A stretch of DNA of 64,000 nucleotides from an uncultured Chryseobacterium sp. (lineage in GTDB: Bacteria > Bacteroidota > Bacteroidia > Flavobacteriales > Weeksellaceae). Positions within the stretch are counted from its first letter, which is position 1. The number at the start of each line of letters is the position of its first letter. The translations under genes were made by a program, and so were the position numbers. This document shows, piece after piece, positions 16,944 to 25,801 of the stretch. Location: positions 62,001 to 126,000 of the forward strand of contig CAJYLH010000022.1 in the NCBI GenBank assembly GCA_913775525.1, in the 5' to 3' direction. Below the pieces are notes generated by a model. The model made no database searches. It had not been told where the DNA came from and saw only the letters and a program-made list of their open reading frames with translations.

Positions 16944-17278
16944 AGCATAAGCCTGAATGTGTAAGGTGATAAAAACCGGCAAATTATGCTTGTTTTTTTG
17001 GGCATAACCATGAAATTAATATTACAAAACCGATGTGGCCTGATTTTCCGGTCAAAAATGTAATTACGGTACAAAAGATCGGTGTTTAACGAATTAAAAT
17101 CATTAGCTTACATGATTATATGCCCTCAGGAAAGTCCATAATCTATCAGGATATCGTATTTTTGCAGGATATACCATGAAGATCCATCCGTTAAAGCTTA
17201 TTTAGAATAAATAGGTAAAAGTGATTTGTATCATAGATTAAAAAAAACTTAAACGATGTTAAGTATATATTAATTTAA

Positions 17279-17286
17279 TAATTTTG
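17279..17286 (+). promoter_or_regulatory. -7 box of the cupin-like gene
   Basis: TAATTTTG matches TAnnTTTG and lies 18 bases before the ATG at 17305. No clear -33 element is visible. Confidence 0.5.
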
Positions 17287-17304
17287 TAATATAAAGTTTA
17301 TACA

Positions 17305-18186
17305 ATGGGAATAATTTTAAAGCCTATAGATGTTGTTGATGATATTACCCAGGAAGAATTTATCCAGAAATATCTCAAACCCCGGAAACCGGTTGTCATT
17401 AAGAACATGGCGAAAAAATGGCCAGCATACCAGAAATGGACCATGGATTACATGAAGCAGGTCGTTGGAGATGTGGAAGTCCCGTTGTATGACAGCTCTA
17501 AAGCTGATCCTTCAGCTCCAATTAATGCCTCAGCGGCCAAAATGAAGTTCGGGGATTATATCGATCTGATCCAGAGAGAGCCTACAGACCTCAGGATCTT
17601 CCTTTTTGACCCTATTAAATATGCGCCTAAGCTTCTGGAAGATTACATTTCTCCTAAAGAGCTGATGGGTGGTTTCCTGGATAAATATCCCAATATGTTC
17701 TTCGGTGGGAAAGGCTCCGTAACATTTCTCCACTTTGATATTGATATGGCCCATATTTTCCACACCCATTTCAACGGAAGGAAACATATCCTCCTGTTTG
17801 ACTATAAATGGAGGGAAAGGCTGTACCAGATCCCCTATGCGACTTATGCCCTTGAAGACTATGATATCGAACATCCTGATTTCACGAAGTTCCCTGCACT
17901 GGACGGGGTAGAAGGAATTGAGTGTTTCCTTGAGCACGGCGATACCCTGTTCATGCCTACCGGATGGTGGCACTGGATGAAATACCTCGATGGCAGCTTC
18001 TCCATTTCCCTCCGGGCATGGGATAAATCCTGGGCGGTGAAAGCACATTCCCTGTGGAACCTTACCGTACAGCGTAAATTTGATGACATTATGAAATCCA
18101 GATTCAAAAAGAAGTATATGGACTGGAAAGAAAAGAAAGCGGTTCAAAGAGCAGAGATCGCCCTGAAAAGGGGCCTGCCCAAATAA
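17305..18186 (+). CDS. Cupin-like (JmjC-type) domain protein
   Basis: A 293-residue cytoplasmic protein of the cupin_8/JmjC-like 2-oxoglutarate dioxygenase family. The iron ligands of the facial triad are visible as HFDID (H-x-D, about residues 146-148) and the distal His in GWWHWM (about 220). The N-terminal block FIQKYLKPRKPVVIKNMAKKWPA is typical. Related proteins hydroxylate proteins, ribosomal proteins or tRNA; no substrate can be named. The C-terminal 50 residues are basic and helical (KSRFKKKYMDWKEKKAVQRAEIALKRG), which might contact nucleic acid. Monocistronic, with a strong terminator after it. Confidence 0.9.
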   Translation: MGIILKPIDVVDDITQEEFIQKYLKPRKPVVIKNMAKKWPAYQKWTMDYMKQVVGDVEVPLYDSSKADPSAPINASAAKMKFGDYIDLIQREPTDLRIFLFDPIKYAPKLLEDYISPKELMGGFLDKYPNMFFGGKGSVTFLHFDIDMAHIFHTHFNGRKHILLFDYKWRERLYQIPYATYALEDYDIEHPDFTKFPALDGVEGIECFLEHGDTLFMPTGWWHWMKYLDGSFSISLRAWDKSWAVKAHSLWNLTVQRKFDDIMKSRFKKKYMDWKEKKAVQRAEIALKRGLPK

Positions 18187-18202
18187 TAAACTTATCTATA
18201 CA

Positions 18203-18239
18203 GTGAAAAGTTACCGATCAGACGGTAACTTTTTATCAC
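18203..18239 (+). terminator. Terminator of the cupin-like gene
   Basis: Arms AAAAGTTACCG and CGGTAACTTTT (11 bp), extended outward by GTG/CAC, around a 6-base loop and with T-rich sequence inside the 3' arm. It starts 17 bases past the stop codon. Confidence 0.8.
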
Positions 18240-18251
18240 GGTATCTGTATA

Positions 18252-18294
18252 ATATCATAAAACCGCCTGTAATCCACAGGCGGTTTTATGATAT
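18252..18294. terminator. Bidirectional terminator between convergent genes
   Basis: Perfect 19-bp arms (inner part CCGCCTGT/ACAGGCGG) with a 5-base loop AATCC. A/T runs lie inside both arms. It can serve the bacilliredoxin gene on the minus strand and back up the cupin terminator. Confidence 0.85.
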
Positions 18295-18321
18295 TTAATG
18301 ATGTATCTATCTTTTGATATA

Positions 18322-18732
18322 CTAGCAATACTCATCGTAAGCAGCCTGTAAATTGGCTGCAATAGCGCCGGCAGGGTTTCCTTCAATGTGGTGTCTTTCC
18401 AGCATATGCACTAATTCTCCGTCTTTAAACAGCGCCACGCAAGGGGAGCTTGGAGGGAACGGAGCAAGGTGTTTTCTGGCTTCCACTACGGCATCTGTAT
18501 CAAAACCTGCAAAAACAGTCGTTAAATGATCTGGTTTCTTGTCTCCGGTCAGAGAGTACACCACACCCGGTCTTGCTGCTCCTGCAGCACATCCGCATAC
18601 GGAATTGATGACCAATAGGGTAGTTCCTGATTGTTTAAGAGCTTCTTCCACCTGTGCAGGAGTTGTAAGATCTTCAAAGCCTTTATCTGTAAGCTCAGCC
18701 TTCATAGGCATTACTAAATCTGTTGGGTACAT
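18322..18732 (-). CDS. BrxA/BrxB-type bacilliredoxin
   Basis: A 136-residue thioredoxin-fold protein of the YphP/YqiW family. The active site is the CGC tripeptide in SVCGCAAG. In low-GC Gram-positives such proteins remove bacillithiol from S-bacillithiolated proteins; Bacteroidota also have bacillithiol genes in several lineages, so the same role is plausible. ATG at 18732 (MYPTDLVMPM) is chosen; an upstream in-frame ATG at 18765 adds a non-conserved tail. Monocistronic. Confidence 0.9.
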   Translation of the reverse strand: MYPTDLVMPMKAELTDKGFEDLTTPAQVEEALKQSGTTLLVINSVCGCAAGAARPGVVYSLTGDKKPDHLTTVFAGFDTDAVVEARKHLAPFPPSSPCVALFKDGELVHMLERHHIEGNPAGAIAANLQAAYDEYC

Positions 18733-19101
18733 AATATTATATTTTATCCATGCAAAGATAAACAATTACCTACTTCCTTTCAATACATAAAAACTATCAT
18801 CAGCATTCGTTAATAAAAATAAAAACATGATTATAAATCCCAACTTGGTTACTATTTGAAAAATTATTATTAAATTTGATAAGATTCTAAAAACATAGCC
18901 ATGAAAATTGTTTTAGAAAATTCCCTCACCAGGTAATTGCAACATGAGTTGTGAACCACGAAAAAACGAAATCCGGAACTTAATAGTTCCGGATTTCTTA
19001 ATCAAATCGATATGCAAAGGTTAAATATCCTTTTATTGTGCCCGGATTAAGGCATTTCAGGAGCATATATCATCCTTAGTGATGGAATAGGGTACCATTC
19101 A
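18733..19101. other. Intergenic region holding a possible short transcript
   Basis: Between the bacilliredoxin and yqeY genes, both on the minus strand. On the plus strand it contains a promoter-like pair, an 11-codon ORF and a strong terminator (see the unit at 18845-18996). The stretch 19000-19101 downstream of yqeY shows no clear terminator. Confidence 0.5.
18845..18996 (+). ncRNA. Candidate short transcript with mini-ORF and terminator
   Basis: A TTG at 18845-18847 and TAAATTTG at 18871-18878 (23-base spacer) form a possible promoter. An 11-codon ORF begins at ATG 18901 and stops at 18936, followed by a small hairpin TTGCAAC/GTTGTGA. A perfect 12-bp terminator (18969-18980 and 18985-18996, loop TAAT) follows with T-rich sequence. 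The predicted RNA is about 110 bases. It may be a small RNA or a tiny peptide gene; no known family recognised. Confidence 0.4.
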
Positions 19102-19548
19102 TTAAGAAAGAAGCCTTTTAGCCATCTCGGAAATGCTTTTCCCGTCAGACTTCCCGGCCAGGGTTTTGGATGCCATTCCCATCACTTTACCGAGGTCCTT
19201 ACCAGACTCAGCGCCGGTTTCAGCAATGATATTCTTCATCTCAGCTTCCAGTTCTTCCGTTGTAAGTTGTTTGGGAAGGAATTCCTCGATAACTTTCATC
19301 TGGGCTTCTTCCACTTCGGCAAGGTCATTCCTTCCCTGTGCCGTAAACTGGTCATAAGAATCCTTACGCTGCTTCACCATTCTCTGGAGGATGGCAATTT
19401 CCTGCTCGGCAGAAACGTCAGCACCTTTAGCTTCTGTTTTTACCAGTAAGATCTGGGATTTCACAGCACGCAGGGAATCAAGGGCTACTTTATCCTTGGC
19501 TCTCATGGCTGTCTTTATGGCTTCGTTGATGGTATTTTCTAAACTCAT
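19102..19548 (-). CDS. yqeY: GatB/YqeY domain protein
   Basis: A 148-residue helical protein of the YqeY family, related to the tRNA-binding C-terminal domain of GatB. Hallmarks: LRAVKSQIL near residue 26, an internal KQRKDSYDQF helix, EEFLPKQLTTEEL and the end GKSDGKSISEMAKRLL. It may bind tRNA or RNA; exact function is unsettled. It follows ftsZ by 18 bases on the same strand and is likely the last gene of the dcw transcript, an arrangement common in Flavobacteria. Confidence 0.92.
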   Translation of the reverse strand: MSLENTINEAIKTAMRAKDKVALDSLRAVKSQILLVKTEAKGADVSAEQEIAILQRMVKQRKDSYDQFTAQGRNDLAEVEEAQMKVIEEFLPKQLTTEELEAEMKNIIAETGAESGKDLGKVMGMASKTLAGKSDGKSISEMAKRLLS

Positions 19549-19566
19549 ATTTAGTCATTTGAAAAT

Positions 19567-21402
19567 TTAATCTACATCCTTATTTAAAAATCTGTTTTCC
19601 CTGATGTTTACAGAACCGTTGTTTTCAGACAGGTAGGTGTTGATGTTCTGTTCTGAGGCATTGTTCCCGTCAATGGAAATATTTTTTCTCTTGAACGCAG
19701 GCACGGATTCAAATTCATTGCTGCTGTCGAAATTCTGGTAGCGTGAGTTGAATTCTTTCAGCTTATTTCTTCTTTCCACTATTTTTTCCTGGTCCACAGA
19801 TTTATTCACGAAAGTAAATTCAGACTCTTCCGAACGGTGAATCTCAGACCTGATTTCTGTCTGAGGCTCTTCTTTCGGCTGTTCCTGGGGCTTTTCCGAT
19901 ACATTCAGTTCTGCTTTCGGCTGCCCGAAATCTGTTTTAGGTTCCTCGATCGGTTCGTGAACGAAAAAACTGAATTCTACAGGTTTTTCTTCAGATGAAC
20001 TGCCGGATACCGGTTTATCTTTTTTTTCTTCTGTTTCAAATGAGAACGACTGGATCTCAAGGTCATTAGGATCGTTATCGTCGTCAAAAGAGAATACGAA
20101 AGAGCGTTCTCCGGCCTCCTCGTCTTTTCTCCATTCCTGGGCCGGGTGGTCTTCTGTTTCTTCATCGCGTCCGAAGAATTTCACTTCAGTTTTCACCTCT
20201 TCCTCTTCCAGGATCATTTTTTTCTCGGTGGAAGTAATGCTGAACTGGGGCATATCATGGTCGTCATCCAGCCTGAAAAGGTTTTTTCCGGTGAAGTCGT
20301 GTGACGATTCAGGTGCGGACTGTCTTTCCTCCCTGGTTTTGAACGGGGATTCCTTAGGGGTTTCAAAAGTATCGTTCAGGCTGATCTTGATCTTTTCCGT
20401 AGGTCCCGCAAATTTTTTATGGTCATTGGAGAATCCTGTGGCAATAACCAGTACGCTTACGGAATCGCCCAGTTCTTCATCAGAACCTACCCCGAAGATG
20501 ATGTCTGCGGTATTTCCTGCTTCTTTCTGGATGTGGTCCATAATTACACCGATTTCATCCATGGTAACTTCTTCTACGCCGCTTCGGATCAGAAGGAGTA
20601 CATTTTTGGCGCCGGTAATCTTGTTGTCGTTCAGCAATGGAGAGTCAAGGGCCTTTTTAACGGCCTCTTCGGCTTTATTTTCGCCGGAAGCGATACCGGT
20701 AGACATCAGGGCTGTTCCGGAGTTCTGAAGTACGGATTTGGCATCCCTGAAGTCAATGTTCACATCAAAGTATCCGGTAATTACCTCTGCCATTCCTTTG
20801 GCGGCATTGGTAAGCACTTCATCCGCCTTGGAGAATCCCTGCTTAAAGCCTAAGTTCCCGAACTGCTGTCTCAGTTTATCGTTATTGATCACGATCAGTG
20901 AATCAACATTGTTTCTTAATTTATCGAGGCCGTTTTCCGCCTGTTCCAGCCTCCTTTTTCCTTCAAAGCTGAACGGAACGGTAACGATCCCTACGGTAAG
21001 GATCCCCATGTCTTTGGCCACTTTGGCAATCACAGGTGCTGCTCCGGTACCGGTACCACCGCCCATACCGGCCGTAATGAAGACCATCTTGGTATTCTGC
21101 CCCATGGCAGCCTTGATGTCTTCAATGCTTTCAATGGCTGATTTTTCTCCTACTTCAGGATCTGCTCCTGCCCCCAGACCTTCGGTAATGGTGGTTCCCA
21201 GCTGAACCTTATTGGCAACCGGGTTATTGTCCAGGGTCTGTGCATCTGTGTTGCAGACTACGAAATCCACTCCATGAATCCCTTTTTCGTACATGTGTTT
21301 CAGGGCATTATTTCCACCACCTCCTACACCGATAACTTTTATAATAGATGAATTTCCCTTTGGCAAATCAAATGAAAATCCCTGTGTCCCTATATTTTCC
21401 AT
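19567..21402 (-). CDS. ftsZ: Cell division protein FtsZ
   Basis: The tubulin-like GTPase that forms the division ring. From ATG 21402 the product is 611 residues (MENIGTQGFSFDLPKG); an ATG at 21435 would add 11 poor residues. GTP-binding signature GGGTGTG at 114-120 and the T7 loop NIDFRD are intact. The GTPase core ends near residue 330 and is followed by an unusually long, acidic and Pro/Glu-rich linker of about 250 residues before a basic end (NIRENRFLNKDVD). Long linkers are common in Bacteroidota. Follows ftsA in the dcw cluster. Confidence 0.97.
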   Translation of the reverse strand: MENIGTQGFSFDLPKGNSSIIKVIGVGGGGNNALKHMYEKGIHGVDFVVCNTDAQTLDNNPVANKVQLGTTITEGLGAGADPEVGEKSAIESIEDIKAAMGQNTKMVFITAGMGGGTGTGAAPVIAKVAKDMGILTVGIVTVPFSFEGKRRLEQAENGLDKLRNNVDSLIVINNDKLRQQFGNLGFKQGFSKADEVLTNAAKGMAEVITGYFDVNIDFRDAKSVLQNSGTALMSTGIASGENKAEEAVKKALDSPLLNDNKITGAKNVLLLIRSGVEEVTMDEIGVIMDHIQKEAGNTADIIFGVGSDEELGDSVSVLVIATGFSNDHKKFAGPTEKIKISLNDTFETPKESPFKTREERQSAPESSHDFTGKNLFRLDDDHDMPQFSITSTEKKMILEEEEVKTEVKFFGRDEETEDHPAQEWRKDEEAGERSFVFSFDDDNDPNDLEIQSFSFETEEKKDKPVSGSSSEEKPVEFSFFVHEPIEEPKTDFGQPKAELNVSEKPQEQPKEEPQTEIRSEIHRSEESEFTFVNKSVDQEKIVERRNKLKEFNSRYQNFDSSNEFESVPAFKRKNISIDGNNASEQNINTYLSENNGSVNIRENRFLNKDVD

Positions 21403-21499
21403 ACTTAGAATTTTTAATAATTGATTATTAATCATTGATAAATGATCGCTGATCGCCCGTGCTCATAAAGAAAAATCATTGACCAATTATTTTTTGTAT

Positions 21500-22882
21500 T
21501 TACTCTACTTCTTCAAAGAATTTTTTTACTTTTTCCATCAGCGACTGTCCGAAAGTAAGTTTTGCCTTCTTGTTTTCAAACTGTTCGCTTCTTATATGCT
21601 GCTCATGGACAGGCTGTTGTTCCTGTTCAGCCACCTGCGGGATTTCGACAGGGGCGGCAGAAACTTCCTGCTGTTGTTCTTCCTCTTCAGGCTCCTGTGC
21701 AGCGGCATTATGCTTCTTATCCCGGATCTTCAAACTTTCCATCAGCAAGCCGATAGAAGTAGCAAATTCCGGGCCTTTAAGATACTGATTTTTATCATTC
21801 GCAATATATTCATTTGCAAAACCTATTCTGCTGTCAAAACCGGTGGTATAATTGGCCAGCTGGCGCAGGTGTTTCAGGTTGGAACCCCCGCCTGTAAGCA
21901 CGATTCCTGCGATCAGTTTCTTCTTCTGTTCAAAGGCGCCGTATGCCTTAAGTTCGGTATTCACCATTTCCAGGATTTCCTCCACTCTTGCATTGATGAT
22001 CTGGGCAAGGGTTTTAAGGGAAATTTCCTTGTCCGGCCTTCCGTGAAGCCCGGGAATGGTTACGTAGGTGCTGTCTTTTTCAAGTTCCGGAACGGCTGAT
22101 CCGAATTTTACTTTCAACTGGTCGGCATGCTTTTCTATGATGGAGCAGCCTTCCTTGATATCTTCGGTAATAATTCCTCCCCCGTACGGAATAACACAGG
22201 TATGGCGGATGATGTTGTCTTTGAAGATGGCAATGTCCGTAGTTCCTCCGCCGATATCCACAATGGCTACACCCGCTTCTTTCTCTTCTTTCGTAAGAAC
22301 GGATTCTGAAGAGGCGAGCGGCTCCAGGGTGAGGGCTTCCATTTCCAGGCCGGCTTCCCGCACACATCGTGCGATATTGCGGATGCTTCCCATCTGGCCT
22401 ACCACAACGTGGAAGTTGGCCTCCAGGCGTTTCCCGTGCATGCCAATAGGTTCCTGGATCTCTCCTTCGGAATCTACTTTGTACTCCTGCGGAAGTACAT
22501 GGATAATTTCTTCTCCAGGAAGCATGACCAGCTTTTTCACCTGGTCTTTCAGTGCTTCAATGTCATCATCTGTAATAAACTTATCCGGATGTTCACGCAT
22601 AATATAATCAGAATGCTGCAGGGAGCGGATATGCTTTCCCGCGATACCTACCGTTACCTTACGGATAGGAACCCCAGCGCTGGACTGTGCTTCAGACACC
22701 GCAGCTTTGATTGAATTAATGGTTTGTGAAATATTATTCACAATACCTTTGTGAACACCAAGACTCTTTGCCTTCCCGACACCGAGAACTTCTATTTTCC
22801 CGTGTGCATTCCTCCTTCCTACAATCGCGACAATCTTCGTTGTCCCGATGTCCAGACCTACTGAATACTCTTGATTTTCCAT
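21500..22882 (-). CDS. ftsA: Cell division protein FtsA
   Basis: A 460-residue actin-like ATPase that tethers FtsZ to the membrane. The N-terminal phosphate-1 motif SVGLDIGTTKIVAIVG, phosphate-2 VDIGGGTTDIA and adenosine motif VLTGGGSNL are visible, along with the 1C (SHS2) domain about 85-165. After about residue 385 there is a Glu/Gln-rich linker and a C-terminal amphipathic helix (FGQSLMEKVKKFFEEVE), the probable membrane anchor. Between ftsQ and ftsZ, same strand. Confidence 0.97.
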   Translation of the reverse strand: MENQEYSVGLDIGTTKIVAIVGRRNAHGKIEVLGVGKAKSLGVHKGIVNNISQTINSIKAAVSEAQSSAGVPIRKVTVGIAGKHIRSLQHSDYIMREHPDKFITDDDIEALKDQVKKLVMLPGEEIIHVLPQEYKVDSEGEIQEPIGMHGKRLEANFHVVVGQMGSIRNIARCVREAGLEMEALTLEPLASSESVLTKEEKEAGVAIVDIGGGTTDIAIFKDNIIRHTCVIPYGGGIITEDIKEGCSIIEKHADQLKVKFGSAVPELEKDSTYVTIPGLHGRPDKEISLKTLAQIINARVEEILEMVNTELKAYGAFEQKKKLIAGIVLTGGGSNLKHLRQLANYTTGFDSRIGFANEYIANDKNQYLKGPEFATSIGLLMESLKIRDKKHNAAAQEPEEEEQQQEVSAAPVEIPQVAEQEQQPVHEQHIRSEQFENKKAKLTFGQSLMEKVKKFFEEVE

Positions 22883-22918
22883 TTTTATATCGATTTGATT
22901 TTTTTCTGTTTCCTAGTT

Positions 22919-23857
22919 CTATTCTTTTGTTACTTTTGCCTTGGTTTTCGGCTTGGCCTTTTCCTGCTTTTTTGCTTTCTGCTTTGCGGCAGTCTTTGCT
23001 TTAGCAGGCTGTGAGGGCTTCTTTTCTGCCGCTTTAGGCTTTACTTCCGTTTTCTTTTCCGTATGCGGCACAGCAACCGGAACTTTGGCGAGTTCCATCT
23101 TACCTGCTTTCAGGATGCTGTCGTTTTCCTTGAAGTAAGGATTCAGCGTGGTGACGATCTGGTTCTGGTATTTCACAGACACCATACTGTATTTTTCGGG
23201 ATCCTGATAGACCAGGTACTTTTCTACAAACGTCTTAAATCCCTTTACCTTAAACTCAATATGGTCGAGATCACCGATTTCCACCTTATAATTCCCTTCG
23301 CTGGTAAGAAGATAATAATTTTCTTTAATTTTTGAGATACCGATAAAGAATTTTTTACTGAAATCATCTTTGTCGATCTTTTCAACCAGTTCAGCCAGCT
23401 CCCTGTATTCATCAGGCTTTACATCACCGGTAACCAGCATAGAAGGATGGGAATAGGTTTTGGAGATCGGAAATTCCACCCCTTTCTCATCAACATAAAA
23501 ATCCCTCCCGTTGGTATTGAGCCTGAAAACCGGAACCCTCTGCCTGATATCCAGGTTCAGTTTTCCGTTCAGATTCAGGTATACATTCGCACTGTCTACG
23601 GCTGGCAGTGAATTGATTTTCTTCTCCAGGACCGGAATATTGAGATCACCTACCTTCCCGGATGGATTTTCTTTTTTTACGATAGCCAGGATGTCTTTTT
23701 CATCGATGAAATATACCGGAGTCTTTTCACTCAGTTTTACAGAAATCTTGTTATCCGTAATCTTCTGACCGCTGAACCTTTTCAGTGAAAAGCTCAGCAG
23801 GAATCCCAGAATGATCACTGTGACCGCAATTTTTAATATTCTGTATTTATTTTTCAT
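22919..23857 (-). CDS. ftsQ: Cell division protein FtsQ
   Basis: A 312-residue bitopic division protein. One transmembrane helix near residues 8-24, then a POTRA-like domain (KISVKLSEKTPVYFIDEKDI) and the FtsQ beta domain. It connects the cytoplasmic ring with septal wall synthesis (FtsL/FtsB/FtsI/FtsW). The last 55 residues are an extreme Lys/Ala/Pro-rich tail (about residues 255-312) that is low complexity and basic, probably contacting cell wall or nucleic acid-free polyanions in the periplasm. Located between murC and ftsA. Confidence 0.92.
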   Translation of the reverse strand: MKNKYRILKIAVTVIILGFLLSFSLKRFSGQKITDNKISVKLSEKTPVYFIDEKDILAIVKKENPSGKVGDLNIPVLEKKINSLPAVDSANVYLNLNGKLNLDIRQRVPVFRLNTNGRDFYVDEKGVEFPISKTYSHPSMLVTGDVKPDEYRELAELVEKIDKDDFSKKFFIGISKIKENYYLLTSEGNYKVEIGDLDHIEFKVKGFKTFVEKYLVYQDPEKYSMVSVKYQNQIVTTLNPYFKENDSILKAGKMELAKVPVAVPHTEKKTEVKPKAAEKKPSQPAKAKTAAKQKAKKQEKAKPKTKAKVTKE

Positions 23858-23912
23858 AATAGCTGTACGGTTGTATACTGTACAATGTATTTCTTTTATT
23901 TACTCATTACTG

Positions 23913-25289
23913 TTATAATCCTGCACTCTGTACAGAAGCATTCATCCAATCGCATATAGGGTCATACAGGGTATCAATATTCCCGGCGCCTATTGTAAGG
24001 AGGATGTCAAATCCTTTTTCTTTTATCCTGCTGTAGGCATTTTCTAAAGAGGATACCTCTTTCTTCCCCAATGTTACCTTCTCCAGCAGCCATTCTGAAG
24101 TGATGCCTTCAAAGTTTTCCTGGAGCTCCCTTGCCGGGTAGATGTCCAGCAGGATCAGCTCATCCGGCTGGCTCAGGCTTTCTGCAAAACCATCTGCAAA
24201 ATCCCTGGTGCGGCTGAACAGGTGCGGCTGGAAAACCACCAGCAGCTTTTTATCGGGATAAAATGTCCTCACTGATCCCAGCACAGCATTGATTTCTGTC
24301 GGGTGATGTGCGTAGTCATCAATATAAATCTTACCGTTCTGATAGATATGCTTGGTATACCTTCTTTTAATGCCTTTGAAGCTGGCAATGGCCTTTTTCA
24401 GGGTTCCGAAATCCACGCCTAGATTATGGAGTATAGCCAGGGCTACGGTAGCATTTTCCACGTTATGGATCCCCGGAATTTCCCAGACAAAATCTTGTAC
24501 GGTTTCTTCCGGTGTATGGAAGTCAAAGTAAATCTTATCATGGTCCATGCGCAGGTGATCAGCATAATAATCTGCTTTTTCATTCACGGCATAGGTCCGG
24601 TGGTCCCGTCCTATGTCAATACCTTTCCTCACAAAGAGCTGTCTGTCATCCGGAACCAGAGCGGCAAACTGCCTGAATCCTTCTTCAATGGTATCTTTAT
24701 CACCGTAAATATCGAGGTGGTCTGCATCGGTAGAGGTAATGACCGCCCAGTCGGGGGAGAGGTTCAGGAAACTCCTGTCATATTCATCAGCTTCCACCAC
24801 GGAGTACTGGCGGCCGTTATACAGGAAGTTGGACCGGAAATTTTCAGATATCCCGCCCAGAAAACAGGAGAACGGAAGATTAGCTTCTTTGCAAAGGTGC
24901 GAAACCAATGTAGAGGTGGTCGTTTTGCCGTGGGTACCGGCCACAGCGATGCAGTCTGTATTTTCTGTGATCAGGCCTAAGACTTTGGCTCTTTTTTTAA
25001 CCTCGAAACCATGGGCATTGAAGTAATCCAGAATCCCCAGAATTTTAATTGCCGGGGTATAGATCACCAGGGTCTGCTCCTGATCCAGAGCAGTAATCCT
25101 TTCGTCGATCAGGTCTTCAAAAACAATATCGATTCCTTCTTCCATCAGCTGCCGGGTCAGTTTGGTATTGGTTTTATCGTACCCGAGAACTTTTTTGCCG
25201 GAAGCATGGAAATAGCGTGCCAGAGCAGACATGCCGATGCCTCCGATCCCAACGAAGTAAAAATTCTGATATGTTTCCAATAATTTCAT
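23913..25289 (-). CDS. murC: UDP-N-acetylmuramate--L-alanine ligase
   Basis: A 458-residue ATP-dependent ligase adding L-Ala to UDP-MurNAc. N-terminal Rossmann motif GIGGIGMSALA (14-24), ATP loop AGTHGKTT (117-124), central DEYDRSFLNL, and the C-terminal domain with DDYAHHPTEI. Full length for the family. In the dcw cluster it is separated from murG by a small secreted protein gene (25305-25781), which is unusual compared with the E. coli order murG-murC. Confidence 0.97.
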   Translation of the reverse strand: MKLLETYQNFYFVGIGGIGMSALARYFHASGKKVLGYDKTNTKLTRQLMEEGIDIVFEDLIDERITALDQEQTLVIYTPAIKILGILDYFNAHGFEVKKRAKVLGLITENTDCIAVAGTHGKTTTSTLVSHLCKEANLPFSCFLGGISENFRSNFLYNGRQYSVVEADEYDRSFLNLSPDWAVITSTDADHLDIYGDKDTIEEGFRQFAALVPDDRQLFVRKGIDIGRDHRTYAVNEKADYYADHLRMDHDKIYFDFHTPEETVQDFVWEIPGIHNVENATVALAILHNLGVDFGTLKKAIASFKGIKRRYTKHIYQNGKIYIDDYAHHPTEINAVLGSVRTFYPDKKLLVVFQPHLFSRTRDFADGFAESLSQPDELILLDIYPARELQENFEGITSEWLLEKVTLGKKEVSSLENAYSRIKEKGFDILLTIGAGNIDTLYDPICDWMNASVQSAGL

Positions 25290-25304
25290 TTTTCTATCTC
25301 AATA

Positions 25305-25781
25305 TTATTTGTAGCTGAAAATCTTTTCTTTATCCAGGTTGTAAGCGTCCCCCTGATACAAAAAGAATTCTGCAACGGCATCTTCCAGGGTCTCTAAAGT
25401 AAATCCGTTGGTAATCCAGAAAAAATACTGAAAACTGATCGAATTCTGATTAGGCAGATAGTCTGCCTTTACCATTGGCAGGTTATTGATGTCAAATAGC
25501 AGATTATTGATTTGGGTTTTATCTGCATCTTTTTTTACAAGAATATTAACATTCATATTAATGTATTTCTTCGCAGTATCAAGATCCATAAACAGAATAG
25601 CTTTTTCTTTATTTTCTATTTTAATATAAGTATCTTTTTGCTCTGAAATAGTATATCCTCTACCTTTTAAATAATCGGCAATTAATGACATTTTAATCTC
25701 TGCCGGCTTCACAAGCGTCTGAGCGCTCAAAAAATTTGCAAAAAAGCAAATCAACAGTACGGTAAATAATCTTGTTTTCAT
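25305..25781 (-). CDS. Secreted YbjN-like protein inside the dcw cluster
   Basis: A 158-residue protein with a signal peptide (1-20, ending NFLSAQ). The mature part looks like a YbjN/type III chaperone-like alpha-beta fold: an N-terminal helix KMSLIADYLKGRGY, paired strands, and a long final segment SFQYFFWITNGFTLETLEDAVAEFFLYQ. This resemblance is by pattern and is not firm. It lies 15 bases before murC and 20 after murG, so it is co-expressed with wall-synthesis genes and may act in the periplasm on division or wall assembly. Function unknown. Confidence 0.8.
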   Translation of the reverse strand: MKTRLFTVLLICFFANFLSAQTLVKPAEIKMSLIADYLKGRGYTISEQKDTYIKIENKEKAILFMDLDTAKKYINMNVNILVKKDADKTQINNLLFDINNLPMVKADYLPNQNSISFQYFFWITNGFTLETLEDAVAEFFLYQGDAYNLDKEKIFSYK

Positions 25782-25801
25782 ATGTATATAGGTATTTGTG
25801 A

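Larger units (their letters stand above)
16780..17304. other. Long intergenic region with two divergent promoters
   Basis: 525 bases between divergent genes. The minus-strand -7 box TACTTTTG (16936-16943) serves the secreted peptide with a long leader. On the plus strand, TAATTTTG (17279-17286) lies just before the cupin gene. An additional plus-strand TATTTTTG (17157-17164) is followed by a 9-codon ORF (ATG 17176). Nothing else is recognisable. Confidence 0.5.

Noticed and set aside
18252-18294. CRISPR-like repeat
   Set aside because: It is a single inverted repeat acting as terminator. No regularly spaced direct repeats or cas genes are found in the window.
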